This document shows, piece after piece, positions 1 through 6,678 of a stretch of 6,887 nt of DNA. Made by a program: the position numbers and the translations under genes. How positions within the stretch are numbered: the first letter of the stretch is position 1; the number at the start of each line of letters is the position of its first letter. The notes under the pieces were generated by a model. That model did not search any database and was not told the DNA's origin. It was given only the letters and a program-made list of their open reading frames with translations. Origin of the DNA: Dehalococcoidia bacterium (GTDB taxonomy: Bacteria > Chloroflexota > Dehalococcoidia > GIF9 > AB-539-J10); NCBI GenBank assembly GCA_030603485.1, contig JAUVXS010000093.1, positions 1 through 6,887 on the forward strand, in the 5' to 3' direction.

Positions 1-2
1 AG

Positions 3-119
3 AAAGAAGTGCGGGCACACTTACAGGAAATTGGCTGGCAACCCAGGGAGCCCATTGGATTGCCTACCCTTATTGGCACTTATCCCACTAAGGTTCCTGT
101 GGATGCAGTGATACACTAG
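3..119 (+). CDS. cdhA: CO dehydrogenase/acetyl-CoA decarbonylase complex alpha subunit, C-terminal 38 residues (partial)
   Basis: This open frame enters from the left edge and ends at TAG 117-119. The visible tail (…EIGWQPREPIGLP, then TLIGTYPTKVPVDAVIH) resembles the C-terminus of archaeal-type CdhA, the Ni-Fe-S CODH subunit that interconverts CO2 and CO. The strongest support is context: cdhB starts 33 bases downstream behind a strong ribosome binding site, and cdhA-cdhB is the standard order for the alpha-epsilon CODH unit. None of the catalytic residues (C-cluster and B/E/F-cluster cysteines) fall inside the window, so activity cannot be judged here. The identification is inference from a short tail plus synteny. 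Confidence 0.72.
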   Translation, partial: KEVRAHLQEIGWQPREPIGLPTLIGTYPTKVPVDAVIH

Positions 120-140
120 TAACAGGGAAAACGGGTTAAA

Positions 141-146
141 AGGAGG
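141..146 (+). promoter_or_regulatory. Strong Shine-Dalgarno site for cdhB
   Basis: AGGAGG lies five bases before the ATG at 152. It is a full match to the bacterial anti-SD core, fixes the cdhB start, and is the strongest ribosome binding site in the window. It supports bacterial-style initiation, although some archaea also use SD sequences. Confidence 0.8.
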
Positions 147-151
147 AGAAA

Positions 152-703
152 ATGAGTGCAGTAATACCACGCCATAGAGTAAATGTCTTAACGGGCACCA
201 AATCGGCCAGGCTGATCGAAGACCCCGTGGAGTATGCCAATCTGATCAAGAAGGCCAAAAGGCCACTTCTTGTAGTTGGTCCTCTCTTGTTGGCATCTAC
301 GGCTGATGGCAAAATTCTTATGGAATATGCCCTGGACATAGCTAAAGCGGCTGGTATTCCAATATGTGCGACAGCCCATACTAGAGGGAAGATTGTGGAG
401 TTGGGAGTACAGCCAGATTGCGTTTACGATACCGTCGAGATAGTAAATGCCCTTAAAGACCCTGACTGGCAGGGAGTTAAAAAGGAAGGAAACCACGATT
501 TGGTGATGTTTTTCGGCATAAGGTCGGACCTTGGTAACCAAGGCCTTTCTACACTCAAACACTTCGCACCTCATTTAAAGACTATGACGCTGTGCAAGCA
601 TTACTTCCCCCATGCCAGTTACTCACTCCCTAATTTCAAGAAAGATGCGAAGTGGCAGGAGTTCTTAGAAAGCCTGATAACCAATTTAAAGAAAGGAGAC
701 TAA
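152..703 (+). CDS. cdhB: CO dehydrogenase/acetyl-CoA decarbonylase complex epsilon subunit
   Basis: This 183-residue protein has the size expected for the ACDS epsilon subunit (about 170 residues), a Rossmann-like fold protein of the DHS/NAD-FAD-binding superfamily that pairs with CdhA in the archaeal alpha2-epsilon2 CODH. Visible family signatures are KKAKRPLLVVGPLLL near residues 33-47, the segment AKAAGIPICATAHT near 65-78, a DPDWQG motif near 103-108, and a late MVFFGIRSDLGNQ-like strand-loop near 118-130. It is predicted soluble, with no signal peptide or membrane segment. In archaea the subunit is thought to help FAD or ferredoxin coupling; that role is family knowledge and not visible here. 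The gene sits between cdhA and cdhC and stops six bases before the cdhC ATG, so co-translation is likely. Its presence marks this CODH as archaeal-type, since the classical bacterial AcsA system has no epsilon subunit. Confidence 0.9.
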   Translation: MSAVIPRHRVNVLTGTKSARLIEDPVEYANLIKKAKRPLLVVGPLLLASTADGKILMEYALDIAKAAGIPICATAHTRGKIVELGVQPDCVYDTVEIVNALKDPDWQGVKKEGNHDLVMFFGIRSDLGNQGLSTLKHFAPHLKTMTLCKHYFPHASYSLPNFKKDAKWQEFLESLITNLKKGD

Positions 704-709
704 AGGAAA

Positions 710-1957
710 ATGGAAGGCGAATTTCATGCAGATATGGGGCCTCAGTATGAAGGCGAGGTGATAAGGAAGGAAGACCTATACATCGAGTTCGGTGGGCCAA
801 AAGCAGCACAGAAGTTTGAATTAGCGACAGTTAAAAGTCCTGATGAAATAGAGAATGAGAAAGTAGAGATTATCGGCCCGGACATAGGTGATTTGAAACC
901 TTACGATGAAGAGAAAGGCGGTGGTAGCTATCCTATTGCCGTTCTGGTAGATGTTGCCGGAGGGGAACTGGACAAGGATGCCGAAGCAGTCATCGAGAGA
1001 AGAATTCACATGTTCACCAACATGATTGAGGGCTGGTATCACATGAATCAAAGGCAGGATGTATGGACAAGGATAAGTAAAGACTGCTATAAGAAGGGCT
1101 TTAATTCCCTGCGGGAATTGGGAGAAATTTATATCTTGCTTTATACATCAGAGATGCCAATCATCGAGAGCATCCAAGTCACTATTATCACCGATGAAAA
1201 AAAGATAAAGGAGCTTCTCCCCCACGCTTTGGAAGTTTATGCCGCCAGGGATGAACGGGCAAGGACCTTGAATGATGAGGATGTGGATACTTTCTACGGC
1301 TGCGTTCTATGCCAGAGTTTCGCCCCAACCCATATCTCTATCATAACTCCCAATAGAATTGCCAACTGTGGAGCGATAAACTGGTTTGACGGCAGAGCTG
1401 CTGCCAAGATTGACCCTGATGGGCCCATATTTGCCATACCAAAAGGGGAACTTATAGATGCTATAAAAGGTGAATATTCAGGAGCAAATGCAATTGAAGC
1501 TGAGAAGTCTCTGGGAAACTACGATAGAGTTTATCTTTATAGTGCATTCGAGCACCCCCATACATCTTGTGGCTGTTTCGAGGCAATCGTATATTATATT
1601 CCTGAAGCGGATGCCTTTGGAGTAGTGCACAGAGAGTACAAGGGCGAAACTGTAGTTGGGGAAACATTTTCCCACATGGCTGGTGAAACTTCGGGAGGAA
1701 AACAAATAGAAGGAAGATTAGGAACCGGACTGGAGCAACTAAGGTCGCCCAAATTCATCCAGGCGGATGGTGGCCTGGCCAGGATCGTGTGGATGCCCAA
1801 GGATATAAAGGAAAGGTTTAAAGATGCCCTGGAAGCGAAAGGACTCTACGATAAGATAGCCACAGAGGAAGACGTTAAAAACGTGGATGAGCTTCTAGAG
1901 TTCTTAGAAAAAGTGGGGCATCCCTGGATAAAAGGAGAAGTGGAGCTTCCAACATAG
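710..1957 (+). CDS. cdhC: Acetyl-CoA synthase catalytic (beta) subunit, short archaeal-type form with a Ser at one A-cluster ligand position
   Basis: This 415-residue protein makes or cleaves acetyl-CoA from CO, a corrinoid-bound methyl group and CoA at the Ni-Ni-[4Fe-4S] A-cluster. It corresponds to the last two domains of bacterial AcsB and lacks that protein's ~310-residue N-terminal CODH-docking domain. It also seems to lack the C-terminal extension of methanogen CdhC (about 470 residues). Visible motifs are GCVLCQSFAP (C198, C201), NCGAINWFDGRAAAKIDPDGP (C220) and HTSCGCFEAIVYYIPE (C287, C289, the Cys-Gly-Cys nickel site). The 89-residue gap from C198 to C287 equals that of the Methanosarcina enzyme. 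F204 matches the conserved Phe near the nickel site. The C-terminal GKQIEG, LRSPKF, QADGGLARIVWMPK region is typical. The expected third [4Fe-4S] ligand (C198+12) is Ser210, codon TCT at 1337-1339. The start has AAAGGA upstream. Arginine is coded by AGA/AGG in 15 of 17 cases. Confidence 0.95.
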   Translation: MEGEFHADMGPQYEGEVIRKEDLYIEFGGPKAAQKFELATVKSPDEIENEKVEIIGPDIGDLKPYDEEKGGGSYPIAVLVDVAGGELDKDAEAVIERRIHMFTNMIEGWYHMNQRQDVWTRISKDCYKKGFNSLRELGEIYILLYTSEMPIIESIQVTIITDEKKIKELLPHALEVYAARDERARTLNDEDVDTFYGCVLCQSFAPTHISIITPNRIANCGAINWFDGRAAAKIDPDGPIFAIPKGELIDAIKGEYSGANAIEAEKSLGNYDRVYLYSAFEHPHTSCGCFEAIVYYIPEADAFGVVHREYKGETVVGETFSHMAGETSGGKQIEGRLGTGLEQLRSPKFIQADGGLARIVWMPKDIKERFKDALEAKGLYDKIATEEDVKNVDELLEFLEKVGHPWIKGEVELPT

Positions 1958-1976
1958 ATACAAGAATAGTCGGCAG

Positions 1977-2022
1977 TCAGCTAACTGAAAGCTGATAGCT
2001 AATAGACGAAAACTGATAGCTG
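1977..2022 (+). repeat. Short AGCT-rich imperfect repeat cluster between cdhC and acsC
   Basis: AGCTGATAGCT (1990-2000) recurs as AACTGATAGCT (2011-2021), a 10 of 11 match. The cluster is bounded by CAGCTA (1978-1983) and its inverse TAGCTG (2017-2022). It lies wholly in the 81-base spacer and ends a few bases before the GGGGG ribosome binding site of acsC. Similar GCTGATAGCT-like degenerate repeats occur between genes in various uncultured bacterial genomes, a point from memory and not checked. Function is unknown. It could form alternative hairpins in the mRNA between the two cistrons, but there is no T run, so it is not an intrinsic terminator. Confidence 0.6.
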
Positions 2023-2038
2023 CAGAAGGGGGTTTGTT

Positions 2039-3403
2039 ATGCCAATTGCAGGTTCTGGAATTGTAAAGATGCTTCCCGGGAGGAAACCATGTAAGGACTG
2101 TGGCTTCCCTACTTGCTTTGCCTTCGCCATGAAATTAGCGTCGGGTGGAGCTACTGTTGATAAATGTCCTTACCTCTCAGAGGAAGTGAAAGACAAGTTG
2201 CTGGATGCTCTGGCGCCGCCGATAAAGCTTGTTACTGTGGGCTCTGGGGAGAACGCCGTCAAAATCGGAAACGAAGAAGTAATATATCGGCATGAGAAGA
2301 CTTTTGTCCATTCACCAGGCATCACGCTCCTTATCTCAGACAAGGACGACAATGCCAGAGTCGAGGAGAAAATAAAGAAGATAAAGGAATTGCAGTTCCC
2401 CTGGGTTGGTGTAAACCTGAAGGCAGACCTCTTAGCACTTCATTTTGAATCGGGGGACAAGGCCAAGTTTCTGGCTTTGGTGAAGAAAGTCTATGATTCA
2501 ACAGACCTGGGTATGGTCTTAATTTCGGAAGACCTGGACACATTGTTTGCGGCACGGGATATATGTGCTGATAGGCATCCACTTCTTTACCCCATAACGA
2601 AAGAAAACATTGATGCGGCTATTCCCAAGATTAAAACAAGCCTTACTCCTGTTGGCGTTCGGGGGAAAAGTATTGAAGAACTTGTTCCTTTAACTACCAA
2701 GTTAAAAGATGCCGGGATTGAGGAACTGGTTTTGGATCCGGGTTCTAAAAATTTGCTGGAGGCAATAAAAGACCAAACTTTTATCAGGAAGGCAGCGCTA
2801 AAGCAAGGTTTCAAACCTCTTGGCTATCCTACTATTGCCTTTCCTTGCTTCATGGCCAAAGATGGACCGAAGGAAATGCTAATGGGCTCGGCATTTATAA
2901 ATAAATGGGCCGGCATTATTGTCTTTTCTGATTTCGATCAATATTCCCTGCTTCCTCTTCTAGTTCAGCGGCTTAACATCTACACCGATCCTCGTTTTCC
3001 CATGGCAGTAGAAGAGAAGTATTATGAAGTGGGAGAACCTGATGAATCTTCGCCGGTCCTGGTCACTTCAAACTGGGCTTTGACCTACTTCCTTGTCTCA
3101 TCGGCTGTTGAGGCTACCAAGGTTCCCGCGTACATTTGTGTAAAGGATGCGGAAGGGCTTGGTGTCCTCACTGCCTGGGCAGCGGGTAAGTTTAGCGGCG
3201 ATTCCGTAGGAACATTTGTCAAGAAATGTGGCATCGAGGATAAGGTGAAACACAGAAAGATAATTATCCCGGGGAAAGTGGCCAGAATCAAAGGTGAGCT
3301 TGAAGATGCGCTGGACCTTAAGTGGGAGGTAATAATTGGTCCCCGGGAAACGACCGGAATAGGGGCTTTCTTGCCTGGATTTGCTAAGCAACTTAAGGGA
3401 TAG
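2039..3403 (+). CDS. acsC: Corrinoid iron-sulfur protein large subunit (ACDS gamma subunit)
   Basis: This 454-residue protein (family about 445-470) carries the methyl group from methyl-tetrahydrofolate or methyl-tetrahydropterin to the acetyl-CoA synthase on a cobalamin cofactor. It is called AcsC in bacteria and CdhE in archaea. The N-terminus has the [4Fe-4S] motif C18-X2-C21-X4-C26-X16-C43 (PCKDCGFPTC…KCPYL), whose cluster reduces Co(II) to Co(I). A TIM-barrel domain follows (about 95-320). The C-terminal corrinoid-binding domain (about 330-454) has the typical VLVTSNWALTYF, VPAYICVKDAEGLGVLTAWA and VIIGPRETTG stretches. No ligand is obviously missing. ATG 2039 is preceded by AGGGGG at 2027-2032. 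It follows cdhC after an 81-base repeat-bearing spacer. Its usual partner acsD/cdhD is not adjacent, and the next gene is nuoE. Confidence 0.95.
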   Translation: MPIAGSGIVKMLPGRKPCKDCGFPTCFAFAMKLASGGATVDKCPYLSEEVKDKLLDALAPPIKLVTVGSGENAVKIGNEEVIYRHEKTFVHSPGITLLISDKDDNARVEEKIKKIKELQFPWVGVNLKADLLALHFESGDKAKFLALVKKVYDSTDLGMVLISEDLDTLFAARDICADRHPLLYPITKENIDAAIPKIKTSLTPVGVRGKSIEELVPLTTKLKDAGIEELVLDPGSKNLLEAIKDQTFIRKAALKQGFKPLGYPTIAFPCFMAKDGPKEMLMGSAFINKWAGIIVFSDFDQYSLLPLLVQRLNIYTDPRFPMAVEEKYYEVGEPDESSPVLVTSNWALTYFLVSSAVEATKVPAYICVKDAEGLGVLTAWAAGKFSGDSVGTFVKKCGIEDKVKHRKIIIPGKVARIKGELEDALDLKWEVIIGPRETTGIGAFLPGFAKQLKG

Positions 3404-3422
3404 TCTTGAGTCTGGCGAAGGA

Positions 3423-3917
3423 ATGGTTACAGAGGAACAAGTTGACCAAGTAATAGCTGAGATTTTCCGCTCTTATGGAAAAGATAGGAAGAATTTAGTT
3501 CCCCTGTTGCAAGCAATCCAGGTGAAACTGGGGTATCTCCCCAAGGAAGCGATGAAGGGGATTGCTAGCTTTCTGGAGATACCAGAGGTTGAGGTTTGGG
3601 GGGTCGCTACCTTTTATAATCAGTTTCGCTTTGTTCCGTTAGGAAAATACCATACCACGGTTTGTATGGGGACTGCCTGTCACTTAGCGAGGGGTAGACT
3701 TATTTTAGAGGCCGTGGAGCGTGAGTTAGATATCAAAGTAGGCCAGACTGCCGAGGATGGTATTTTTAGCTTGGAAAGGGTCGCTTGTATCGGGTGCTGC
3801 ATGCTAGCTCCCGTGATAGTAATAAAGGATAGAATTTATCCTAAGATGACGCCTTTTAAGGTGGAAGAGGCTTTAGTATCGTATAAGCAAGAAGCTAAGA
3901 GAGAGCTCAAAGAATGA
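3423..3917 (+). CDS. nuoE: NuoE-like [2Fe-2S] subunit of an NAD(H)-linked hydrogenase or dehydrogenase (HndA/HymA type)
   Basis: This 164-residue thioredoxin-like ferredoxin of the 24-kDa complex I subunit family is a small soluble cytoplasmic electron carrier that works with NuoF. An N-terminal helical region (VTEEQVDQVIAEIF … LVPLLQAIQVKLGYLP) leads into VATFYNQFRF. The [2Fe-2S] ligands are C81-X4-C86-X35-C122-X3-C126 (VCMGTAC … ACIGCC), all intact with canonical spacing. I chose ATG 3423, which gives a normal family N-terminus and starts 19 bases after the acsC stop; GAAGGA touches it directly, so spacing is poor and initiation may depend on translational coupling. A TTG at 3381 would extend it by 14 residues and overlap acsC by 23 bases, but it has no visible SD. 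The partner nuoF follows after a 69-base spacer. HndA, HymA and HydC-type are alternative names. Confidence 0.92.
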   Translation: MVTEEQVDQVIAEIFRSYGKDRKNLVPLLQAIQVKLGYLPKEAMKGIASFLEIPEVEVWGVATFYNQFRFVPLGKYHTTVCMGTACHLARGRLILEAVERELDIKVGQTAEDGIFSLERVACIGCCMLAPVIVIKDRIYPKMTPFKVEEALVSYKQEAKRELKE

Positions 3918-3986
3918 AAATCGAAATGCAGGAATGTCTCATTTTTAATGTTTGCTCTATCATTCTTAAATTTTTACCTTTGAATT
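3918..3986 (+). other. AT-rich spacer between nuoE and nuoF with a possible 28-codon leader frame
   Basis: The spacer is clearly richer in A+T than the genes on either side. It contains a small frame, ATG 3914 to TAA 3998-4000, encoding 28 residues (MKIEMQECLIF…FDIA). This frame overlaps the nuoE stop as ATGA and ends one base before a GTG (4002) in the nuoF frame. I see TATCAT at 3958-3963, which resembles a -10 box, but no good -35 partner at normal distance. Whether the spacer holds a promoter, a coupling leader or nothing is open. Confidence 0.3.
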
Positions 3987-5906
3987 TTGATATTGCTTAA
4001 GGTGACTTTCGAGGAAATTAATAACAGAGCGAAGTCGGAATGGCAAGCTCTGCAGAAGGGCAGCTATATTCTTGTCGGCACAGCCACTTGTGGTCGGGCA
4101 GCCGGCGCCCTGGATGTAGTTGATGCTTTTGGTAAGGAAATGAAGCGTCGAGGTCTGGAAGTCCCGATTATCCAGGTTGGGTGCATAGGGCTATGCCACG
4201 CGGAGCCACTGGTTACTATATCCAAGCCTGACTCTCTTCGTGTCGTGTATCACAATGTAACTCAGGAGATTGTACCCCGCCTTGTGGAAGGTTATGTTGC
4301 CGGCGATGACCCTTGCCTTGAGCTTGCTTTGGGCACCTTGGAAGGGGATGGCGAGGAAACAGTATACATTCCAGAACTTTCCAGGTTTGAACGCGAGCTT
4401 CGTCTCATACTACGTCGCTGTGGCTACATCGATCCTGAGAATATAAACCATTACATCGTCAATGGTGGCTATAGTGGTCTGGAGAAAGCATTGAACATGT
4501 CGCCTGAGAAGATAATTGGAGAGTTGAAGAAATCTGGGCTGCGGGGTCGGGGGGGAGCTGGATTTCCTACCCATCAAAAGTGGGAGCTGTGCCGTAAGGC
4601 TAGAAATATACCAAAATATGTAATATGCAACGCTGATGAAGGAGACCCCGGCGCTTTTATGGACCGGGTTGTTTTAGAAAGCGACCCACAGCAAGTTATC
4701 GAGGGTATGATTATTGCCGGTTATGCCATAGGTGCCGAGCAAGGCTATATCTATGTCCGTGCTGAATATCCTTTAGCTATTGAGCGTATTCAGATTGCCT
4801 TAGAGCAAGCGAAGGAGCTGGGTTTTCTGGGAGACAATATCTTAGGCAGTGATTTTGGGTTTCACATCGAGATAGCAGCCGGGGCTGGTGCTTTTGTCTC
4901 TGGTGAGGAAACAGCGCTTATGGCGGCAATTGAGGGGAAGATGAGCACGCCTAGACCCAGGCCACCTTATCCTGCTGAGTCTGGCCTGTGGGGTAGGCCT
5001 ACTTTACTAAACAATGTTAAGACTTTTGCCAATGTACCTTTGATAACTGAGCGAGGAGGGGATTGGTTTGCCTCTATCGGCACTGAGGGAAGTAAGGGGA
5101 CAGCAGTGTTTACACTGGCAGGGAAAGTAGCTAATTCAGGATTGACGGAAGTGCCTATGGGCACAACGCTTCGCCAGCTCGTTTATGACATCGGTGGAGG
5201 AATTACTGAAGATAAGCTGTTTAAAGCGGTACAGATTGGAGGACCTTCAGGGGGTTGTCTCGCCGAGAGTTTGCTCGACATCCCTATCGACTATGATTCC
5301 CTTCGAGAGGCTGGCTCAATGATGGGCTCGGGGGGCATGATTGTCATGGATGAGGATAACTGCATGGTCGATGCTGCCAGGTTTTTCCTTGATTTCTCTA
5401 CCAAAGAATCCTGTGGGAAATGCACTATGTGTCGCCTGGGGACTGTGCAAATGTTACATATTTTAGAGGACATCACGGCTGGTCGAGGTAAAATAGGGGA
5501 TATCGATCTTCTTCTTGAATTGGCTGAGGATGTCAAGGTGGGTTCGCTTTGTGGCTTAGGAAAAACAGCTCCCAATCCTGTCCTTACGACACTGCGTTAC
5601 TTCAAAGATGAATATGGAGCTCATATTCTGGAGAAGTGCTGCCCTGCCAGGGTATGCCCCGAACTCACTGTGTATTATATACTTCCTGACAAGTGTGATA
5701 GAGCCTGTGAGCATTGTATTTTGACCTGTCCTACAGAAGCAATTAAAGGGGATAAAGGGGAAGTCAAAATCATAGACCAGGAAAAGTGCTCTAAGTGCGG
5801 CACATGCTTGGAAGTCTGCCCTCTCGAATATGATGCGGTTGTGAAGCTATCGCCTGTTAGCTCACTTCCTTCACTGAAGCTATCTGAAAGAAAAAGTAAG
5901 AAATGA
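3987..5906 (+). CDS. nuoF: NuoF-like NADH-binding FMN/iron-sulfur subunit with N-terminal ferredoxin-like and C-terminal 2x[4Fe-4S] domains (HndC/HydB type)
   Basis: This 639-residue flavoprotein passes electrons between NAD(P)H, FMN and iron-sulfur clusters. Domains in order (numbered from TTG 3987): a thioredoxin-like domain at 1-105 with only C35, C66 and C70, so a full [2Fe-2S] ligand set is not obvious; the FMN/NADH domain at about 140-355 with SGLRGRGGAGFP (183-194) and CNADEGDPGAFMDR (214-227); an SLBB-like segment at about 370-450; the NuoF [4Fe-4S] motif C476-X2-C479-X2-C482 with C522; and two ferredoxin motifs. The second of these (C601, C604, C607, C611) is canonical; the first (C570, C574, C577, C581) has three residues between its first two cysteines. 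The start is uncertain: TTG 3987, TTG 3993 and GTG 4002 are all in frame and none has a strong SD. Its end overlaps cooC by four bases. This architecture is typical of bifurcating or NAD-linked hydrogenases and formate dehydrogenases. No NuoG-like partner is present in the window. Confidence 0.93.
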   Translation: MILLKVTFEEINNRAKSEWQALQKGSYILVGTATCGRAAGALDVVDAFGKEMKRRGLEVPIIQVGCIGLCHAEPLVTISKPDSLRVVYHNVTQEIVPRLVEGYVAGDDPCLELALGTLEGDGEETVYIPELSRFERELRLILRRCGYIDPENINHYIVNGGYSGLEKALNMSPEKIIGELKKSGLRGRGGAGFPTHQKWELCRKARNIPKYVICNADEGDPGAFMDRVVLESDPQQVIEGMIIAGYAIGAEQGYIYVRAEYPLAIERIQIALEQAKELGFLGDNILGSDFGFHIEIAAGAGAFVSGEETALMAAIEGKMSTPRPRPPYPAESGLWGRPTLLNNVKTFANVPLITERGGDWFASIGTEGSKGTAVFTLAGKVANSGLTEVPMGTTLRQLVYDIGGGITEDKLFKAVQIGGPSGGCLAESLLDIPIDYDSLREAGSMMGSGGMIVMDEDNCMVDAARFFLDFSTKESCGKCTMCRLGTVQMLHILEDITAGRGKIGDIDLLLELAEDVKVGSLCGLGKTAPNPVLTTLRYFKDEYGAHILEKCCPARVCPELTVYYILPDKCDRACEHCILTCPTEAIKGDKGEVKIIDQEKCSKCGTCLEVCPLEYDAVVKLSPVSSLPSLKLSERKSKK

Positions 5907-6670
5907 CTAAGACAATTGCCATTGCGGGGAAAGGAGGCGTAGGTAAGACTACTGTTGCGGCCTTGTTCATCAAGCGTCTTTCCCAAAAAGGGCTGGTTTT
6001 GGCTGTCGATGCTGACCCCAGCACTAATCTTGACCAGGCGTTGGGGTTGTCTGTGGATGATAGTAGAACTGTGGGCAGAATAAGGGAAGAGATGGCAGAA
6101 GAGGTCTCTAAGGGTCGTTTTAGCCCCGTTGTCTCTAAGCAGGAGTATTTGTTTAGCAAGATTATAGAATCCCTTGTGGAGTCCAAAGGATTTGACCTTC
6201 TAGCCATGGGGCGTCCGGAAGGACCTGGTTGTTATTGTGCCTCTAATGCGTTTTTACGTTCGTCCTTGGATAAACTTGTTCAGGATTATAAGTACAACTA
6301 TATTGTCATGGACTGTGAGGCAGGCATGGAACACATTAGTCGCCAAACAACCAGAGATGTGGATGTTTTGCTCATTATGTCCGACCCCACGATAAGAGGT
6401 GTCACTGCGGCAGGTCGAATGAAGAGGCTGATTGAAGAATTGAGGTCGAACATGGGCAAAGTCGGGCTGATTATTAATCGAGTCCGAGGAGAACTATCTC
6501 CAGAAATGAAAAAGGCGATTGACGAATCTGGCCTTCAGGTTATTGCCCTTATTCCCGAGGACCCAGAGATGGCAGGTTTGGAAATGAGTGGCAGGCCAGT
6601 AACTGAACTCTCGCAGGAATCTCCTTTGCAATTGAAGGTTAAAGAGATAGTTGAAGGCTTATCTTTGTGA
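5903..6670 (+). CDS. cooC: CooC-type nickel-insertion ATPase (CODH/ACS maturation factor)
   Basis: This 255-residue cytoplasmic P-loop ATPase of the SIMIBI/MinD group loads nickel into CODH (CooC) or acetyl-CoA synthase (AcsF, a close relative). It has a deviant Walker A, GKGGVGKTT (9-17), a VDADPSTNLDQALGL switch region (35-49), the Cys-X-Cys metal site GCYCASN with C110 and C112, which bridges the dimer in known CooC, and a Walker B/switch II MDCEAGMEH (136-144). INRV (191-194) near the base-binding position is also typical. ATG 5903 overlaps the nuoF stop (ATGA), pointing to translational coupling. The CXC site separates it from ParA, MinD and NifH. Whether its client is the CODH, the ACS or both cannot be told from sequence; an accessory role for the neighbouring hydrogenase is less likely because that normally uses HypA/HypB. 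Confidence 0.93.
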   Translation: MTKTIAIAGKGGVGKTTVAALFIKRLSQKGLVLAVDADPSTNLDQALGLSVDDSRTVGRIREEMAEEVSKGRFSPVVSKQEYLFSKIIESLVESKGFDLLAMGRPEGPGCYCASNAFLRSSLDKLVQDYKYNYIVMDCEAGMEHISRQTTRDVDVLLIMSDPTIRGVTAAGRMKRLIEELRSNMGKVGLIINRVRGELSPEMKKAIDESGLQVIALIPEDPEMAGLEMSGRPVTELSQESPLQLKVKEIVEGLSL

Positions 6671-6678
6671 TTAAGGAA

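Noticed and set aside
188..574. Antisense open frame of about 128 codons across cdhB
   Set aside because: It lies fully inside a well-supported gene, its translation shows no recognisable domain, and it has no supporting context.
710..1957. cdhC as a truncated or broken AcsB missing its 5' part
   Set aside because: The gene has its own start and SD, cdhB ends just upstream, and the length equals the natural domain boundary of archaeal-type ACS, so the short form is genuine.
3958..3963. Promoter for nuoF based on a TATCAT -10-like box
   Set aside because: No acceptable -35 element lies at 16-18 bases upstream, and AT-rich spacers yield such boxes by chance.
5857..6207. Antisense open frame of about 116 codons across the nuoF/cooC junction
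   Set aside because: It mirrors the conserved P-loop region of cooC and has no recognisable motif, so it is a shadow frame.
5903..6670. ParA/MinD or NifH-type ATPase
   Set aside because: The Cys-X-Cys metal site at C110/C112 and the DCEAGMEH switch motif are CooC/AcsF features, and the location among CODH/ACS genes agrees.
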